Shown piece by piece: positions 1-7,651 of a stretch of 38,473 nucleotides of DNA. The stretch is from assembly GCA_024640825.1 (NCBI GenBank), contig JAHEEG010000017.1, positions 1-38,473 of the forward strand, read 5' to 3'. The position numbers and the translations under genes are program-made. Below the pieces are notes generated by a model. It saw only the letters and a list, made by a program, of their open reading frames with translations. It was not told the DNA's origin and searched no databases. The DNA comes from Gammaproteobacteria bacterium. Its GTDB lineage: Bacteria > Pseudomonadota > Gammaproteobacteria > Pseudomonadales > Azotimanducaceae. Position 1 is the first letter of the stretch. Each line of letters begins with the position of its first letter.

Positions 1-86
1 TCGTCGAGCAGTGCTATTGCTGCGCTGACCTGATTGGTGCGCGCAGACAGCTCCTTGGCAATCCGTTCAGGAATCGGTGGCAGCAT
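1..86 (-). CDS. tex: Tex-family transcription accessory protein, N-terminal fragment
   Basis: The minus strand opens with an ATG at 86-84 and reads 28 codons off the left edge without a stop. The visible peptide contains ERIAKELSARTNQVSAAIAL followed by LD. This matches the conserved start of Tex proteins, where a helical N-terminal segment of the form 'IA.EL..R..QV.AA..LLDEG' precedes the YqgF-like and S1 RNA-binding domains. Tex is a cytoplasmic nucleic-acid-binding factor linked to transcription. An AGGAG lies 13 nt upstream of the ATG, a little far for an ideal ribosome site. Only the first ~3-4% of a usual ~770-residue protein is present, so the call rests on this motif alone. It is divergent from the ThDP enzyme gene across a 247-bp gap in which I see no other gene. 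Confidence 0.72.
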   Translation of the reverse strand, partial: MLPPIPERIAKELSARTNQVSAAIALLD

Positions 87-333
87 GGTTCTGGCGGGGC
101 TCCTGGCGAAGGACGAAGGCGCGGACTATAGCGCGTCCGGTCACCCGGTGCTGCAGCTGCTCGCGTAGAAACTCGGTGAAACCGGGTCGCCATGTGGCCA
201 TCAGCCAGCAAAGTGGGTACTCGGCAGACGATCCATGCGGATCGTTCTGCCGGTCGCGGGCAGGAGCCCGACACCGCAAAGGTTCATGCGTTATCCTCTT
301 CACCAAAGGGATATCAGGTGAGCGGGGTGGGAG

Positions 334-1983
334 ATGCAGATGCATGGGGGAAAGCTGGCTGCCAGGGCGCTGAAAGCGGCAGGCGTGGAATGCGTATTTA
401 CGCTCAGCGGCGGTCACGTGATGGCGATTTACGACGGCTGTCTGGACGAGGGCATTTCCGTCATAGATGTGCGTCATGAGCAGGCGGCGGTTCATGCGGC
501 AGACGCTTGGAGCCGTCTGAATCCGGGCAAGATCGGCTGCGCTGTTTTGACTGCCGGACCCGGGGTGACAGATGGTGTGACCGGCGTCGCCAACGCCTGG
601 CGGGCCAACAGTCCCATCCTGGTGATTGGCGGCCAGGGGCCGTTCAGCAACCTGCGGCGCGGATCACTGCAGGAGATGGATCACGTCAGCCTGATGAAGC
701 CCATCACCAAGTGGGCGGACAGCTGCTATCACACGGACCGTATCCCCGACTACATCGAGATGGCCATCCGCCATGCGGTATCGGGCAATCCTGGCCCGGC
801 GTTTCTGGAAATCCCCATTGATGTGCTGAGCGCGGAGATTGATGCTGATTCGGTCCGCTTCCCGGACATTCGAACGCAACCGCCGGTGACGGTCGCCGAT
901 CGTCAGAGCGTCGAAAGCGCGCTCGCTGTGCTGAGAGACGCCAAGCGGCCGGTGATGATGGCGGGCACAAGCGTCAAGTGGTCAAACGCGTCAAAGCAGA
1001 TTCAGGCGTTCATCGAGAAGACCCGCATCCCCACCTTTGTGAACGGCATGGGTCGTGGCACGGTCAAACCGGGCACACCGGAGCTGCTCAATCGGGTTCG
1101 CAAAGAGGCCATGCAGCAGTGTGACGTTTTCATCTGCGCCGGCGTTCTGTTGGACTTCCGTCTGGGCTTCGGGCGCTCCATTCCCGCGGATGCGAAGATC
1201 ATTCAGCTCGACATTGAAAACGAACTGATCGGCACCAACCGCTCTGCAGACGCTGCGGTGGTGGGTAACCTCGGCAGAAGCTTCGAGCAGCTGCTGGATC
1301 TCATGGACGAGAATGGTGTCGATATTGACCACAGCGCTTGGCGTGACCAGCTTGCCGAGCGGGAAAACGAGTTGGAAGCGGCGTTCGCGGCCAGCTTGAA
1401 TTCCGATGAGGTTCCTGTTGACCCGCTGCGACTGTGTCGGGAAATCAGGGATTTCGTGGCGGATAAAGAGGTGATTCTGATCGGCGATGGCGGTGACATC
1501 GTTGCCCAGGCCTCCAAGGTGCTGCCGGTCCCGGCTGAGAACTGCTGGATGGACCCGGGCCCGCTGGGCACCCTGGGTGTCGGGATGCCTTTCGCGCTGG
1601 CCGCGCAGCTGTCGCGACCCGACAAGCGGGTCCTAATCATCTACGGTGACGGGTCCTTCGGCCTGAATGGCTTCGAGTACGACACCGCGGTGCGGTTCGA
1701 GCTGCCGATTGTGGGCATAGTCGGTGTCGACGGTGCCTGGGGCCAGATGATACGTCCGCAGGCGGCCGTCTACGGCGCGAACCGGGTCGTCGCCACCAAG
1801 CTGAACTTCACCCGCTACGACAAGATCGTCGAAGCCATGGGCGGGCACGGCGAGTACTGCACGCGGCCCGAGGAGATCGGGCCGGCCTTGGCGCGGGCGT
1901 TCGCGTCAGGCAAGCCTGCGTTGGTCAACGTGGTGATGCGTCAGGATATAGAAACGGGCATGAAAGGCAGCACTTATATGTGA
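334..1983 (+). CDS. ThDP-dependent acetolactate synthase / 2-hydroxyacyl-CoA lyase-like enzyme
   Basis: A 549-residue protein with the three-domain layout of thiamine-diphosphate enzymes (acetolactate synthase, oxalyl-CoA decarboxylase, 2-hydroxyacyl-CoA lyase). The N-terminal pyrimidine-binding domain carries the cofactor-activating Glu in VRHEQAAVHAADA (about residue 50). A central domain follows, then the C-terminal diphosphate-binding domain with GDG at 438-440 and VDGAWG at 465-470. The second position of the classical NN pair is Asp466, as in ILVBL/HACL-like members, so metal binding should be intact. The region after it resembles actinobacterial IlvG-like proteins more than true biosynthetic IlvB, and no ilvN small subunit lies nearby. 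That favours a carboligase/lyase acting on an acyl-CoA or 2-keto acid over valine/isoleucine synthesis. The start could instead be the ATG at 340, which has GGAG six bases upstream. The exact substrate is not known. Confidence 0.85.
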   Translation: MQMHGGKLAARALKAAGVECVFTLSGGHVMAIYDGCLDEGISVIDVRHEQAAVHAADAWSRLNPGKIGCAVLTAGPGVTDGVTGVANAWRANSPILVIGGQGPFSNLRRGSLQEMDHVSLMKPITKWADSCYHTDRIPDYIEMAIRHAVSGNPGPAFLEIPIDVLSAEIDADSVRFPDIRTQPPVTVADRQSVESALAVLRDAKRPVMMAGTSVKWSNASKQIQAFIEKTRIPTFVNGMGRGTVKPGTPELLNRVRKEAMQQCDVFICAGVLLDFRLGFGRSIPADAKIIQLDIENELIGTNRSADAAVVGNLGRSFEQLLDLMDENGVDIDHSAWRDQLAERENELEAAFAASLNSDEVPVDPLRLCREIRDFVADKEVILIGDGGDIVAQASKVLPVPAENCWMDPGPLGTLGVGMPFALAAQLSRPDKRVLIIYGDGSFGLNGFEYDTAVRFELPIVGIVGVDGAWGQMIRPQAAVYGANRVVATKLNFTRYDKIVEAMGGHGEYCTRPEEIGPALARAFASGKPALVNVVMRQDIETGMKGSTYM

Positions 1984-2007
1984 GCGGGTGCGCCGTTGAG
2001 TACGCGC

Positions 2008-2631
2008 CTAGTCAGCCGATTCGGCCTCCAGGGTCGCCTGCACCGCCGATCGTGCCAGCATGCGGCTCATATGATCGCGTACCTTCGGGTAACGGGCGGA
2101 GTTGATCCTGTGAACCGGCAACCACTGGGCAATGGTGAACAGATAGGCGTCCGCCACCGAGTAGGTGCCACCCATTACCCAGGGCCCGGTGAAGAGGTTG
2201 TCCTCGATCAGCAGAAAGCAGTCGGCCATGACTTCCGGCGTCTTGCGCTTCATCTCAGCGATGGCGGCGGGGTCGTCGGCCCATCGTTCGCCCCGTCGGC
2301 TGTGGGCATGGGCCACGTGTACGGTAGCGCACAGATAGCTGTTGAACGCCTGCAGGCGCGCGAACTCGAAGGGGTCGTCCAGCGGTGCGAGATTCGCGGC
2401 GGGGAAGCTCTGCGCGATATAGGCGAGGATCGCCGGGGTTTCGGTGAGGATGCCGCGTTCGGTCTGCAGGGCGGGTACCCGGCCTTTCGGGTTCACCTTC
2501 CGATACGCTGCGCTGCGCTGCTCGGCGGAAGCGAAATCCACGGGGTGTAAATCGAATTCCGCGCCAGCCTCCCGCAGCGCGATGTGGGAGGCTCGTGCGC
2601 AACTGCCGGGCGCGTAGTACAGGGTCAGCAT
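2008..2631 (-). CDS. glutathione S-transferase family protein
   Basis: A 207-residue cytosolic GST. The N-terminal thioredoxin-fold domain (about 1-80) begins MLTLYYAPGSCARASHIALR, with the Ser/Cys pair typical of bacterial beta/theta-like GSTs. It also has the NPKGRVPAL cis-Pro loop and the TETPAILAYIA glutathione gamma-Glu contact. The all-helical C-terminal domain includes YSVADAYLFTIAQW, the N-capping-box region of GSTs. The family conjugates glutathione to electrophiles or acts as a peroxidase or isomerase; the substrate cannot be read from sequence. It converges with the ThDP enzyme gene (24-bp gap) and diverges from yaeQ (about 100 bp apart). Confidence 0.9.
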   Translation of the reverse strand: MLTLYYAPGSCARASHIALREAGAEFDLHPVDFASAEQRSAAYRKVNPKGRVPALQTERGILTETPAILAYIAQSFPAANLAPLDDPFEFARLQAFNSYLCATVHVAHAHSRRGERWADDPAAIAEMKRKTPEVMADCFLLIEDNLFTGPWVMGGTYSVADAYLFTIAQWLPVHRINSARYPKVRDHMSRMLARSAVQATLEAESAD

Positions 2632-2734
2632 GGCTGTTCTCGAACATCGCCGGCGAACCGGCCTCGCGATCGATTATAGTGCGTTGCGTCGGTCCAGCAG
2701 AACACGGTCCAGAAGAATATGAGGACTTCCCTCG

Positions 2735-3271
2735 ATGGCGTTGAAGGCGACGGTCTACAAGGCGGAACTCGAGATATCGGATATCGATCGAGGCTACTAC
2801 GCCAGTCATTCGTTGACCCTGGCCCGCCACCCTTCGGAAACTGAAGAGCGTTTGATGATCCGCCTGCTGGCCTTCGCCATGCATGCCGGTGATCGACTCG
2901 AGTTTGGTCGCGGGCTCTCTACCGACAATGAGCCGGACCTGTGGCGCAGGGACGACACCGGCGCGATAGAGCTTTGGGTCGATGTCGGATTGCCTGATGA
3001 ACGCCGGCTGCGCAAGGCGGCGGGCCGGGCACGGGAATTGGCGTTACTTGCTTACGGGCAGCGGGCCATGGACGTGTGGTGGCGCAGGAATTCGGCGGAC
3101 CTGCTGCGGCTGCAGGACCTGAAGGTCTGGTCGCTGTCCGACCAGGCGGTGCAGGACCTCGCCAGCCTTGCCCAGCGCAACATGATGCTCCAGTGCACCA
3201 TCCAGGAGGGTCAGGTTGCGTTCAGCGATGCCAGCGAGTATCGGGTCGTTCAGCCTCGCCGACTAGAGTAG
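2735..3271 (+). CDS. yaeQ: YaeQ family protein
   Basis: A 178-residue protein matching YaeQ over its full length. It begins MALKATVYKAELEISDIDRG, with the conserved YYASHSLTLARHPSETEERLM segment split around Y22, then GLSTDNEPDLW and IELWVDVGLPDERRLRKA. YaeQ proteins adopt a PD-(D/E)XK nuclease-like fold; the E, D and E/K residues of EPDLW and IELWVDVG are the candidate active-site residues. Their cellular role is unsettled (E. coli YaeQ was first described as a suppressor of rfaH haemolysin defects). A GAGGA lies about 10 bases before the ATG. It stands alone, divergent from the GST gene and upstream of the aldehyde dehydrogenase. Confidence 0.9.
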   Translation: MALKATVYKAELEISDIDRGYYASHSLTLARHPSETEERLMIRLLAFAMHAGDRLEFGRGLSTDNEPDLWRRDDTGAIELWVDVGLPDERRLRKAAGRARELALLAYGQRAMDVWWRRNSADLLRLQDLKVWSLSDQAVQDLASLAQRNMMLQCTIQEGQVAFSDASEYRVVQPRRLE

Positions 3272-3450
3272 CTGTTATGATACAGAGCTATCTATCTGAT
3301 AAATAGGAATAAAAATACAGGCCGGCCGGGGGGTTGGTTTAACGGAAACCCAGCGGCGAAAGCGATGGCGCGTGGGCTGTTGGCATCCCCGCCGAAATGT
3401 GATCTATTCACCGTGCTCTGACTATTCCAGCGCTCCAAATTAGATTTGCC

Positions 3451-3457
3451 AGGAGGT
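3451..3457 (+). promoter_or_regulatory. strong Shine-Dalgarno site of the aldehyde dehydrogenase gene
   Basis: AGGAGGT lies 4 bases before the ATG at 3462. It is a full match to the anti-Shine-Dalgarno sequence and the strongest ribosome site I see in the window. It fixes the start and suggests high expression. The preceding ~180 bases contain an AT-rich patch (about 3275-3325), but I see no convincing promoter there. Confidence 0.75.
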
Positions 3458-3461
3458 AAAC

Positions 3462-4880
3462 ATGCAGACGTATGACAAGTTCTATATCAATGGCCAATGG
3501 GTTGCGCCCAACGGCAAGGACACCATTGAAGTTATCGATCCGTCCACCGAGGAGGTCTGCGGTGTCGTTCCCTCCGGAAACAAGGCCGACGTCGACGCGG
3601 CGGTGTCAGCAGCCAAAGAGGCTTTCAAGACCTGGTCGCGTACCACTGCGGCAGAGCGCTCTGAGTACATCAAGAAGATCGCGGAGAAATTCACCGAAGG
3701 CGCGCCGAAGATCGGCGAACTGTGCGCGAAGGAGCTGGGAACTCCGCTGCAGACCAGCATCGCCATGCATGGCGGCCTCGGAATCGGCGTGATGAGCTCT
3801 TACATCGAGGTTCCCTTCGAGATGGAGAAGGAGGAGCAGATCGGCAACTCCATCGTCATCAAGGAGCCCATCGGCGTCTGTGGCTTCATCACGCCGTGGA
3901 ACTTCCCACTGCACCAGATTGTTGCCAAATTGGCGCCAGCGCTGGCCGCCGGTTGCACGGTAGTGGTGAAGCCCAGCTCTGACACGCCGTTGACCGCTTA
4001 CTATCTTGCTGAGATTCTCGATGAGGTAGGTCTGCCCGCTGGCGTTTTCAACCTGGTTACGGGCCCGGGCCGTACGGTGGGCGAAGCCATGTGCACCCAC
4101 CCGGACGTCGATATGGTGTCTATTACTGGGTCCACCGAGGCGGGGGTCAGAGTGGCGGAGCTGGCGGCTGGCACGGTAAAACGCGTTTGCCAGGAGTTGG
4201 GCGGAAAGTCCGTTCTGCTGGCGTTGGAGGATGCCGATATCGCTAAGTCGGCGGGTAAGGCCGCTGGCGGCATCTGCGGTAACAGCGGCCAGGTGTGCGC
4301 GGCGCTGAGCCGCTTGCTGGTTCCACGCAGCAAGCAGGATGAAGCGATCGCCGCGGCCAGGGCTGTCGCTGAATCAGTGAAGGTCGGCGCGGCCTTTGAA
4401 GAAGGCGTGGCCATGGGTCCTGTCGCCTCCAAATCGCAGTTTGATTCCGTACGCGACTACATCCAGAAAGGCATCGATGAGGGTGCCACGCTGGTAACCG
4501 GGGGCACTGAAATGCCCGACGGCCGCAATGCGGGTTTTTTCGTCAAACCCACGGTCTTCGCCGATGTTCGCAATGACATGACCATTGCCCAGGAGGAAAT
4601 CTTCGGGCCGGTGCTGTGCATCATTCCCTACGACTCGGAGGAAGAGGCCATCGAAATAGCAAACGACACGGTCTTCGGGCTGTCCGGCGCGGTCGATTCG
4701 GCGGATCCGGAACGCGCAAAGGCGGTGGCGAAGCAGATTCGCACAGGTCAGGTAGCCATCAACGGTGGCGCGTTCAACGTGGCCGCACCCTTCGGTGGCT
4801 ACAAGCAATCGGGTAACGGTCGCGAGCTTGGCCCTCACGGCCTCTCCGAGTTTGTCGAGCTGAAAGCCCTGCAGATGTAG
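3462..4880 (+). CDS. NAD(P)+-dependent aldehyde dehydrogenase
   Basis: A 472-residue ALDH superfamily enzyme oxidising an aldehyde to the carboxylate. The oxyanion-hole Asn is in PWNFPLHQ (Asn147). The coenzyme-binding region has [15 protein letters not shown] and [12 protein letters not shown]. The general base is Glu245 in QELGGKS and the nucleophile is Cys279 in [12 protein letters not shown]. The tail has QEEIFGPVL and the [15 protein letters not shown] segment. The length is typical for this branch. The start is fixed by an AGGAGGT four bases upstream, and the gene ends in a strong hairpin. It is transcribed alone. The substrate is not evident; the ThDP enzyme and GST nearby suggest aldehyde detoxification or catabolism, but there is no operon link. 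Confidence 0.93.
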   Translation: MQTYDKFYINGQWVAPNGKDTIEVIDPSTEEVCGVVPSGNKADVDAAVSAAKEAFKTWSRTTAAERSEYIKKIAEKFTEGAPKIGELCAKELGTPLQTSIAMHGGLGIGVMSSYIEVPFEMEKEEQIGNSIVIKEPIGVCGFITPWNFPLHQIVAKLAPALAAGCTVVVKPSSDTPLTAYYLAEILDEVGLPAGVFNLVTGPGRTVGEAMCTHPDVDMVSITGSTEAGVRVAELAAGTVKRVCQELGGKSVLLALEDADIAKSAGKAAGGICGNSGQVCAALSRLLVPRSKQDEAIAAARAVAESVKVGAAFEEGVAMGPVASKSQFDSVRDYIQKGIDEGATLVTGGTEMPDGRNAGFFVKPTVFADVRNDMTIAQEEIFGPVLCIIPYDSEEEAIEIANDTVFGLSGAVDSADPERAKAVAKQIRTGQVAINGGAFNVAAPFGGYKQSGNGRELGPHGLSEFVELKALQM

Positions 4881-4905
4881 GTCAGTCACGAGAAAATCAC
4901 CTGGA

Positions 4906-4930
4906 CGGGCGCCCCAATTAGGGGCGCCCG
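4906..4930. terminator. Rho-independent terminator hairpin
   Basis: A perfect 10-bp stem (CGGGCGCCCC / GGGGCGCCCG) with an AATTA loop lies 25 bases after the aldehyde dehydrogenase stop. On the plus strand TATTT follows. On the minus strand a GATTTT run follows about 8 bases after the stem. It sits between two convergent genes and could end transcription in both directions. Confidence 0.8.
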
Positions 4931-4953
4931 TATTTCCGGGCTGAGATGTCGTC

Positions 4954-5187
4954 TCAAAGCGGTACTTTAGCGATCACTGGGCTGTTCCCCAGGCGTTTGG
5001 TGCGAATCTCGATGCGTTGGTTGTCGCGGTCAGGCGTGAGTTCAAAACTCAGCATGACATCGACGCGACCCGCTCGAACACCGGCGGGCGGGACGCCCAT
5101 GGCCCCCTGAACGAGAATCTCTTCCAGCAGCACGCGGCCCCAATCTGCCAGCGACGTCTGCAGCGATTCCTCGGTTTTTGCCTCCAT
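4954..5187 (-). CDS. small conserved-looking hypothetical protein
   Basis: A 77-residue soluble protein that I do not recognise. It begins MEAKTEESLQTSLADWGRVL, an amphipathic helix with many acidic residues, followed by a Gly/Pro turn and two likely beta strands (VDVMLSFELT and NQRIEIRTKRL). There is no signal peptide, membrane segment or cysteine. An AGAGGGGG ribosome site ends 4 bases before the ATG. It starts 46 bases after the APH-type kinase gene on the same strand, so the two probably form an operon that ends at the 4906-4930 hairpin. The good ribosome site and operon position argue for a real gene; the function is unknown. Confidence 0.6.
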   Translation of the reverse strand: MEAKTEESLQTSLADWGRVLLEEILVQGAMGVPPAGVRAGRVDVMLSFELTPDRDNQRIEIRTKRLGNSPVIAKVPL

Positions 5188-5233
5188 CAGGCCCCCTCTG
5201 TGTTGTCGAAATCATCTCGGTTCGGAACTAGGG

Positions 5234-6463
5234 TCAAGAAAAAACATCCAGGGCATCGAGATCGTCGATCGCGCCGGCAATGCGCTCGATCATCGTCATG
5301 GACACAGCTTCCGGCTGCATATCCGGCAGCATTGCCGGCGGGCAAAGGGTCGGTGTCCACATCAGTAGCGCTGCGAAGGACTGCGCGCGATAAGCATCCC
5401 AAGCGTCGTGATGATCGATGGTTATACCGAATTTTTCGCGCAGCTTTTCCAGGTACCGGGCGATGAGATCGCGCTCCCAGGCTTGACGGTTCTCCCGCGA
5501 CAGGGTGGTCATCAGCGCGTAGGCGAGGTCTCGAGACCAATGTCCACGGCAGACGCGAGCCCAGTCGCAGAGTCCCATGCGCCCTTCCGAAGTGATGTAC
5601 CAGTTTCCAAGATGCACGTCGGAGTGCAGCAGCGTTCGCTGATGGTTGCCGTGTAGTGCCAGCGCGTTGACGGCTGCGGGCCAGATCTCGGCACGGCGTT
5701 TTGAGACCGCGAGTGGGATGACGTCCGCAGCTCGAACCATGGCCCTGTCGTGAGCATCCTGTATGCCGCTTCTGCCGGCGGCGTGGAAAAAATCTTCGTA
5801 AGTCCCGAGCCAGGTCAGCTCATCGACGTCGCCCCGCTGGAGAAAAACCCCGTGGATCTCTGCCAGCGTATCGATGATCTGTTCGGCCTGCTCCCGGTCA
5901 ATGTTGGTTTCGACGTTGCAGAAGCGAGCGCTGCGGGTGGCGATGAGGTTCTCCAGCAGGTGAAGCGAGCGGCCGGAATCTGCGTCTCGGGCACTGTACA
6001 GACACACAGGCGCCTCGATGGCGAGCGAAGGTCTCAGTTCCAGCAGGAATCGACCCTCGGCAGCTGCGGCCATTCCGGCTGACAGGCGCGTCGCCAGGGT
6101 TGGCGTGGATTTGGCGAACAGCTGTGTCGGCAGGCGGGCCGTCTTCCCTGCCTCGTTCCATTGGATCTCGATCCGCCGACGCACGCTGGAGCCGTCGTCA
6201 CCGCCTGTTACCTCGACCTGGAGAGCGCGTGCGTCGGGCGCAGCGCGGGCTACAACGGCGGTAATCCAATTGGCGCTGATGGCCTCGGGGTGCCAGGGAA
6301 CCTCAGTGGCACTGACAGCCTGGGGATCAGTCATTCCGTCCCAGAGCACGTGGGCGGCGATTCGCGCCCGGGTGCGCAGTTGCGCCTGCGAAATTGTGGT
6401 CTCGCTCGTCATCAGCGTTTGGTCCGGTTGTTGGGGATTCCTGGATCTACGTTGTCGATTCAT
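5234..6463 (-). CDS. aminoglycoside phosphotransferase-fold kinase (substrate unknown)
   Basis: About 409 residues with the APH/choline-kinase catalytic core. Brenner's motif HSDVHLGN lies at about residues 280-287 and the metal-binding Asp in LCDWARVCRG at about 301. An N-lobe with EIQWNEAGK and LFAKS supplies the probable ATP-binding Lys. Proteins of this type are often encoded beside lipid or CoA catabolic genes and phosphorylate small hydroxylated molecules; nothing here points to antibiotic resistance. I place the start at 6463 because AGAGGA lies seven bases upstream. The open frame extends further to 6604, but that part would overlap the divergent cupin gene. An internal ATG at 6412 has no ribosome site. 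The gene heads a two-gene unit with the 77-aa protein. Confidence 0.8.
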   Translation of the reverse strand: MNRQRRSRNPQQPDQTLMTSETTISQAQLRTRARIAAHVLWDGMTDPQAVSATEVPWHPEAISANWITAVVARAAPDARALQVEVTGGDDGSSVRRRIEIQWNEAGKTARLPTQLFAKSTPTLATRLSAGMAAAAEGRFLLELRPSLAIEAPVCLYSARDADSGRSLHLLENLIATRSARFCNVETNIDREQAEQIIDTLAEIHGVFLQRGDVDELTWLGTYEDFFHAAGRSGIQDAHDRAMVRAADVIPLAVSKRRAEIWPAAVNALALHGNHQRTLLHSDVHLGNWYITSEGRMGLCDWARVCRGHWSRDLAYALMTTLSRENRQAWERDLIARYLEKLREKFGITIDHHDAWDAYRAQSFAALLMWTPTLCPPAMLPDMQPEAVSMTMIERIAGAIDDLDALDVFS

Positions 6464-6561
6464 GATGACATCCTCTGGTCCCACCAGCCAGGGAAGGCGC
6501 TGTGACCCGCCGGCGGAAGAGTCTGCCATAATGAGCGTCGACGACTTGGGGGAGAGTGAAC

Positions 6562-7467
6562 ATGTCGAGCGGCTTGGCCTTGAAAGATTTGCCACCGAAT
6601 GCACCAGTGACGGTCAACCAGCAGAGGGGCGGCCTGGACCTCCGCATGGGCGGCGTGCTAAGCGCTGACCCGGTGGTTTCTTCGGTCTGGTCGGTGGCAG
6701 GATGGCACATACAGTTCGTCCGCCTCCCGGCCGGAACCTCGCTGGGGTTGGATCAGGCAGCGGGTCGGGTCTATGTCAAAGTCATACAGGGGGGGCTGAC
6801 CGCGGATCCAGAGTCGGCATTTCCCGGGGTTGGCGAGATTGCCAGCACCCGGGTAACTGATGAGGAGATCAGCGCAGCCGGTGAAGGCGCGCTGATCTGC
6901 ATTTTCACCGAGACCGACGCTGTCCGGGACAACGTCACTTCCATGGCGGAGCTCGGGTTTCAGGGCCCTAACGCCGATGCCCTCAGGTGGCAGAGTTTTG
7001 AGGAAAAGTTCGGTGCGTTCACCGACTTTTTCGATGGCCAGGACGCGCACATGGTTTTTGGCTTTCACCTGCTCGAAGACGACGGCTCGGAAATCGTCTA
7101 CGTGCATTTCTGGACCGCAGGCAAGGGGGTCGATCTGTCGACCCACAATCACGGCAACGATCCCTCGCCGCTGGCGCCCGCGTTCGCCGAAGTCCACTGG
7201 GTGCTGAATAACGGCACCGGGAAAGGCGGCATGTACCGGTGTGACGCGCCTGATGACACGACAAGGGAGCGCTTCCCGATGCAGCGAGGACAAGAGCACG
7301 GTCCGTACTTCGAGTTCGATTCGGAAACGCGTTCGCCGAAGTTGCGTGAGAACGGGGCCGTTTCGTACCCCTGGCACGGCTGGCAAGCGGGCACGGACGA
7401 AGCGCCGGATCAGGCTTACGATTTCGTCGCCGCCTTTGAGATCAATCCGCGGTATGTAAGGGTCTGA
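6562..7467 (+). CDS. cupin-like protein of unknown function
   Basis: A 301-residue soluble protein, not recognised as a named family. Residues about 190-225 show a cupin-type metal-binding motif: a Gly, then THNHGNDPSPLAPAFAEVHW and a downstream NNGTG. This gives two His, one Glu and one more His as candidate ligands. An earlier segment (AGWHIQFVRLPAGTSLGL, then GRVYVKVIQGGL) looks like a second, degenerate cupin half, so it may be bicupin-like. The start is the ATG at 6562, with GGGGGAGAG ending six bases upstream; a GTG at 6556 lies in the ribosome site. It is divergent from the APH-type kinase with about 100 bases between them, so the two may share regulation. Confidence 0.65.
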   Translation: MSSGLALKDLPPNAPVTVNQQRGGLDLRMGGVLSADPVVSSVWSVAGWHIQFVRLPAGTSLGLDQAAGRVYVKVIQGGLTADPESAFPGVGEIASTRVTDEEISAAGEGALICIFTETDAVRDNVTSMAELGFQGPNADALRWQSFEEKFGAFTDFFDGQDAHMVFGFHLLEDDGSEIVYVHFWTAGKGVDLSTHNHGNDPSPLAPAFAEVHWVLNNGTGKGGMYRCDAPDDTTRERFPMQRGQEHGPYFEFDSETRSPKLRENGAVSYPWHGWQAGTDEAPDQAYDFVAAFEINPRYVRV

Positions 7468-7490
7468 GGATGCTATGAAGCTGGATCTGA

Positions 7491-7631
7491 CGCACCCAAG
7501 ACGCTGCCAACCTGCGGAATCAGTGGGCGGTCAGTAAGGCATCCCGCAAAAGCGCTCAGACGCCCGGCAACGACCAGGAGGCCGGGATCGGCGGCCTGCA
7601 CATGACGCTGGAAGAGTATCCCGCTGTCTGA
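7491..7631 (+). pseudogene. possible decayed gene fragment
   Basis: Between the cupin gene and yhaN an open stretch of 46 codons ends in TGA at 7629-7631. It reads like a protein tail (NLRNQWAVSKASRKS, then GIGGLHMTLEEYPAV) but has no start codon of its own except an internal ATG near the end. An ATG at 7475 opens with MKLDLT and would join it only by a frameshift near 7490. I do not recognise the family. It may be a remnant or chance coding. Confidence 0.25.
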
Positions 7632-7651
7632 TCAGCGTTTGCCGTCAGGGC

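Noticed and set aside
1723-1737. Apparent loss of the ThDP/metal-binding Asn in the ThDP enzyme (VDG instead of NNG)
   Set aside because: Counting from the GDG motif and the conserved Pro, the metal-ligand position is the second residue of the pair. It is Asp466, as in ILVBL/HACL-like enzymes; only the non-ligand first Asn is replaced by Val.
5234-6604. Aminoglycoside resistance gene
   Set aside because: Only the general APH fold is shared; similar kinases are common in environmental genomes and no mobile element is nearby.
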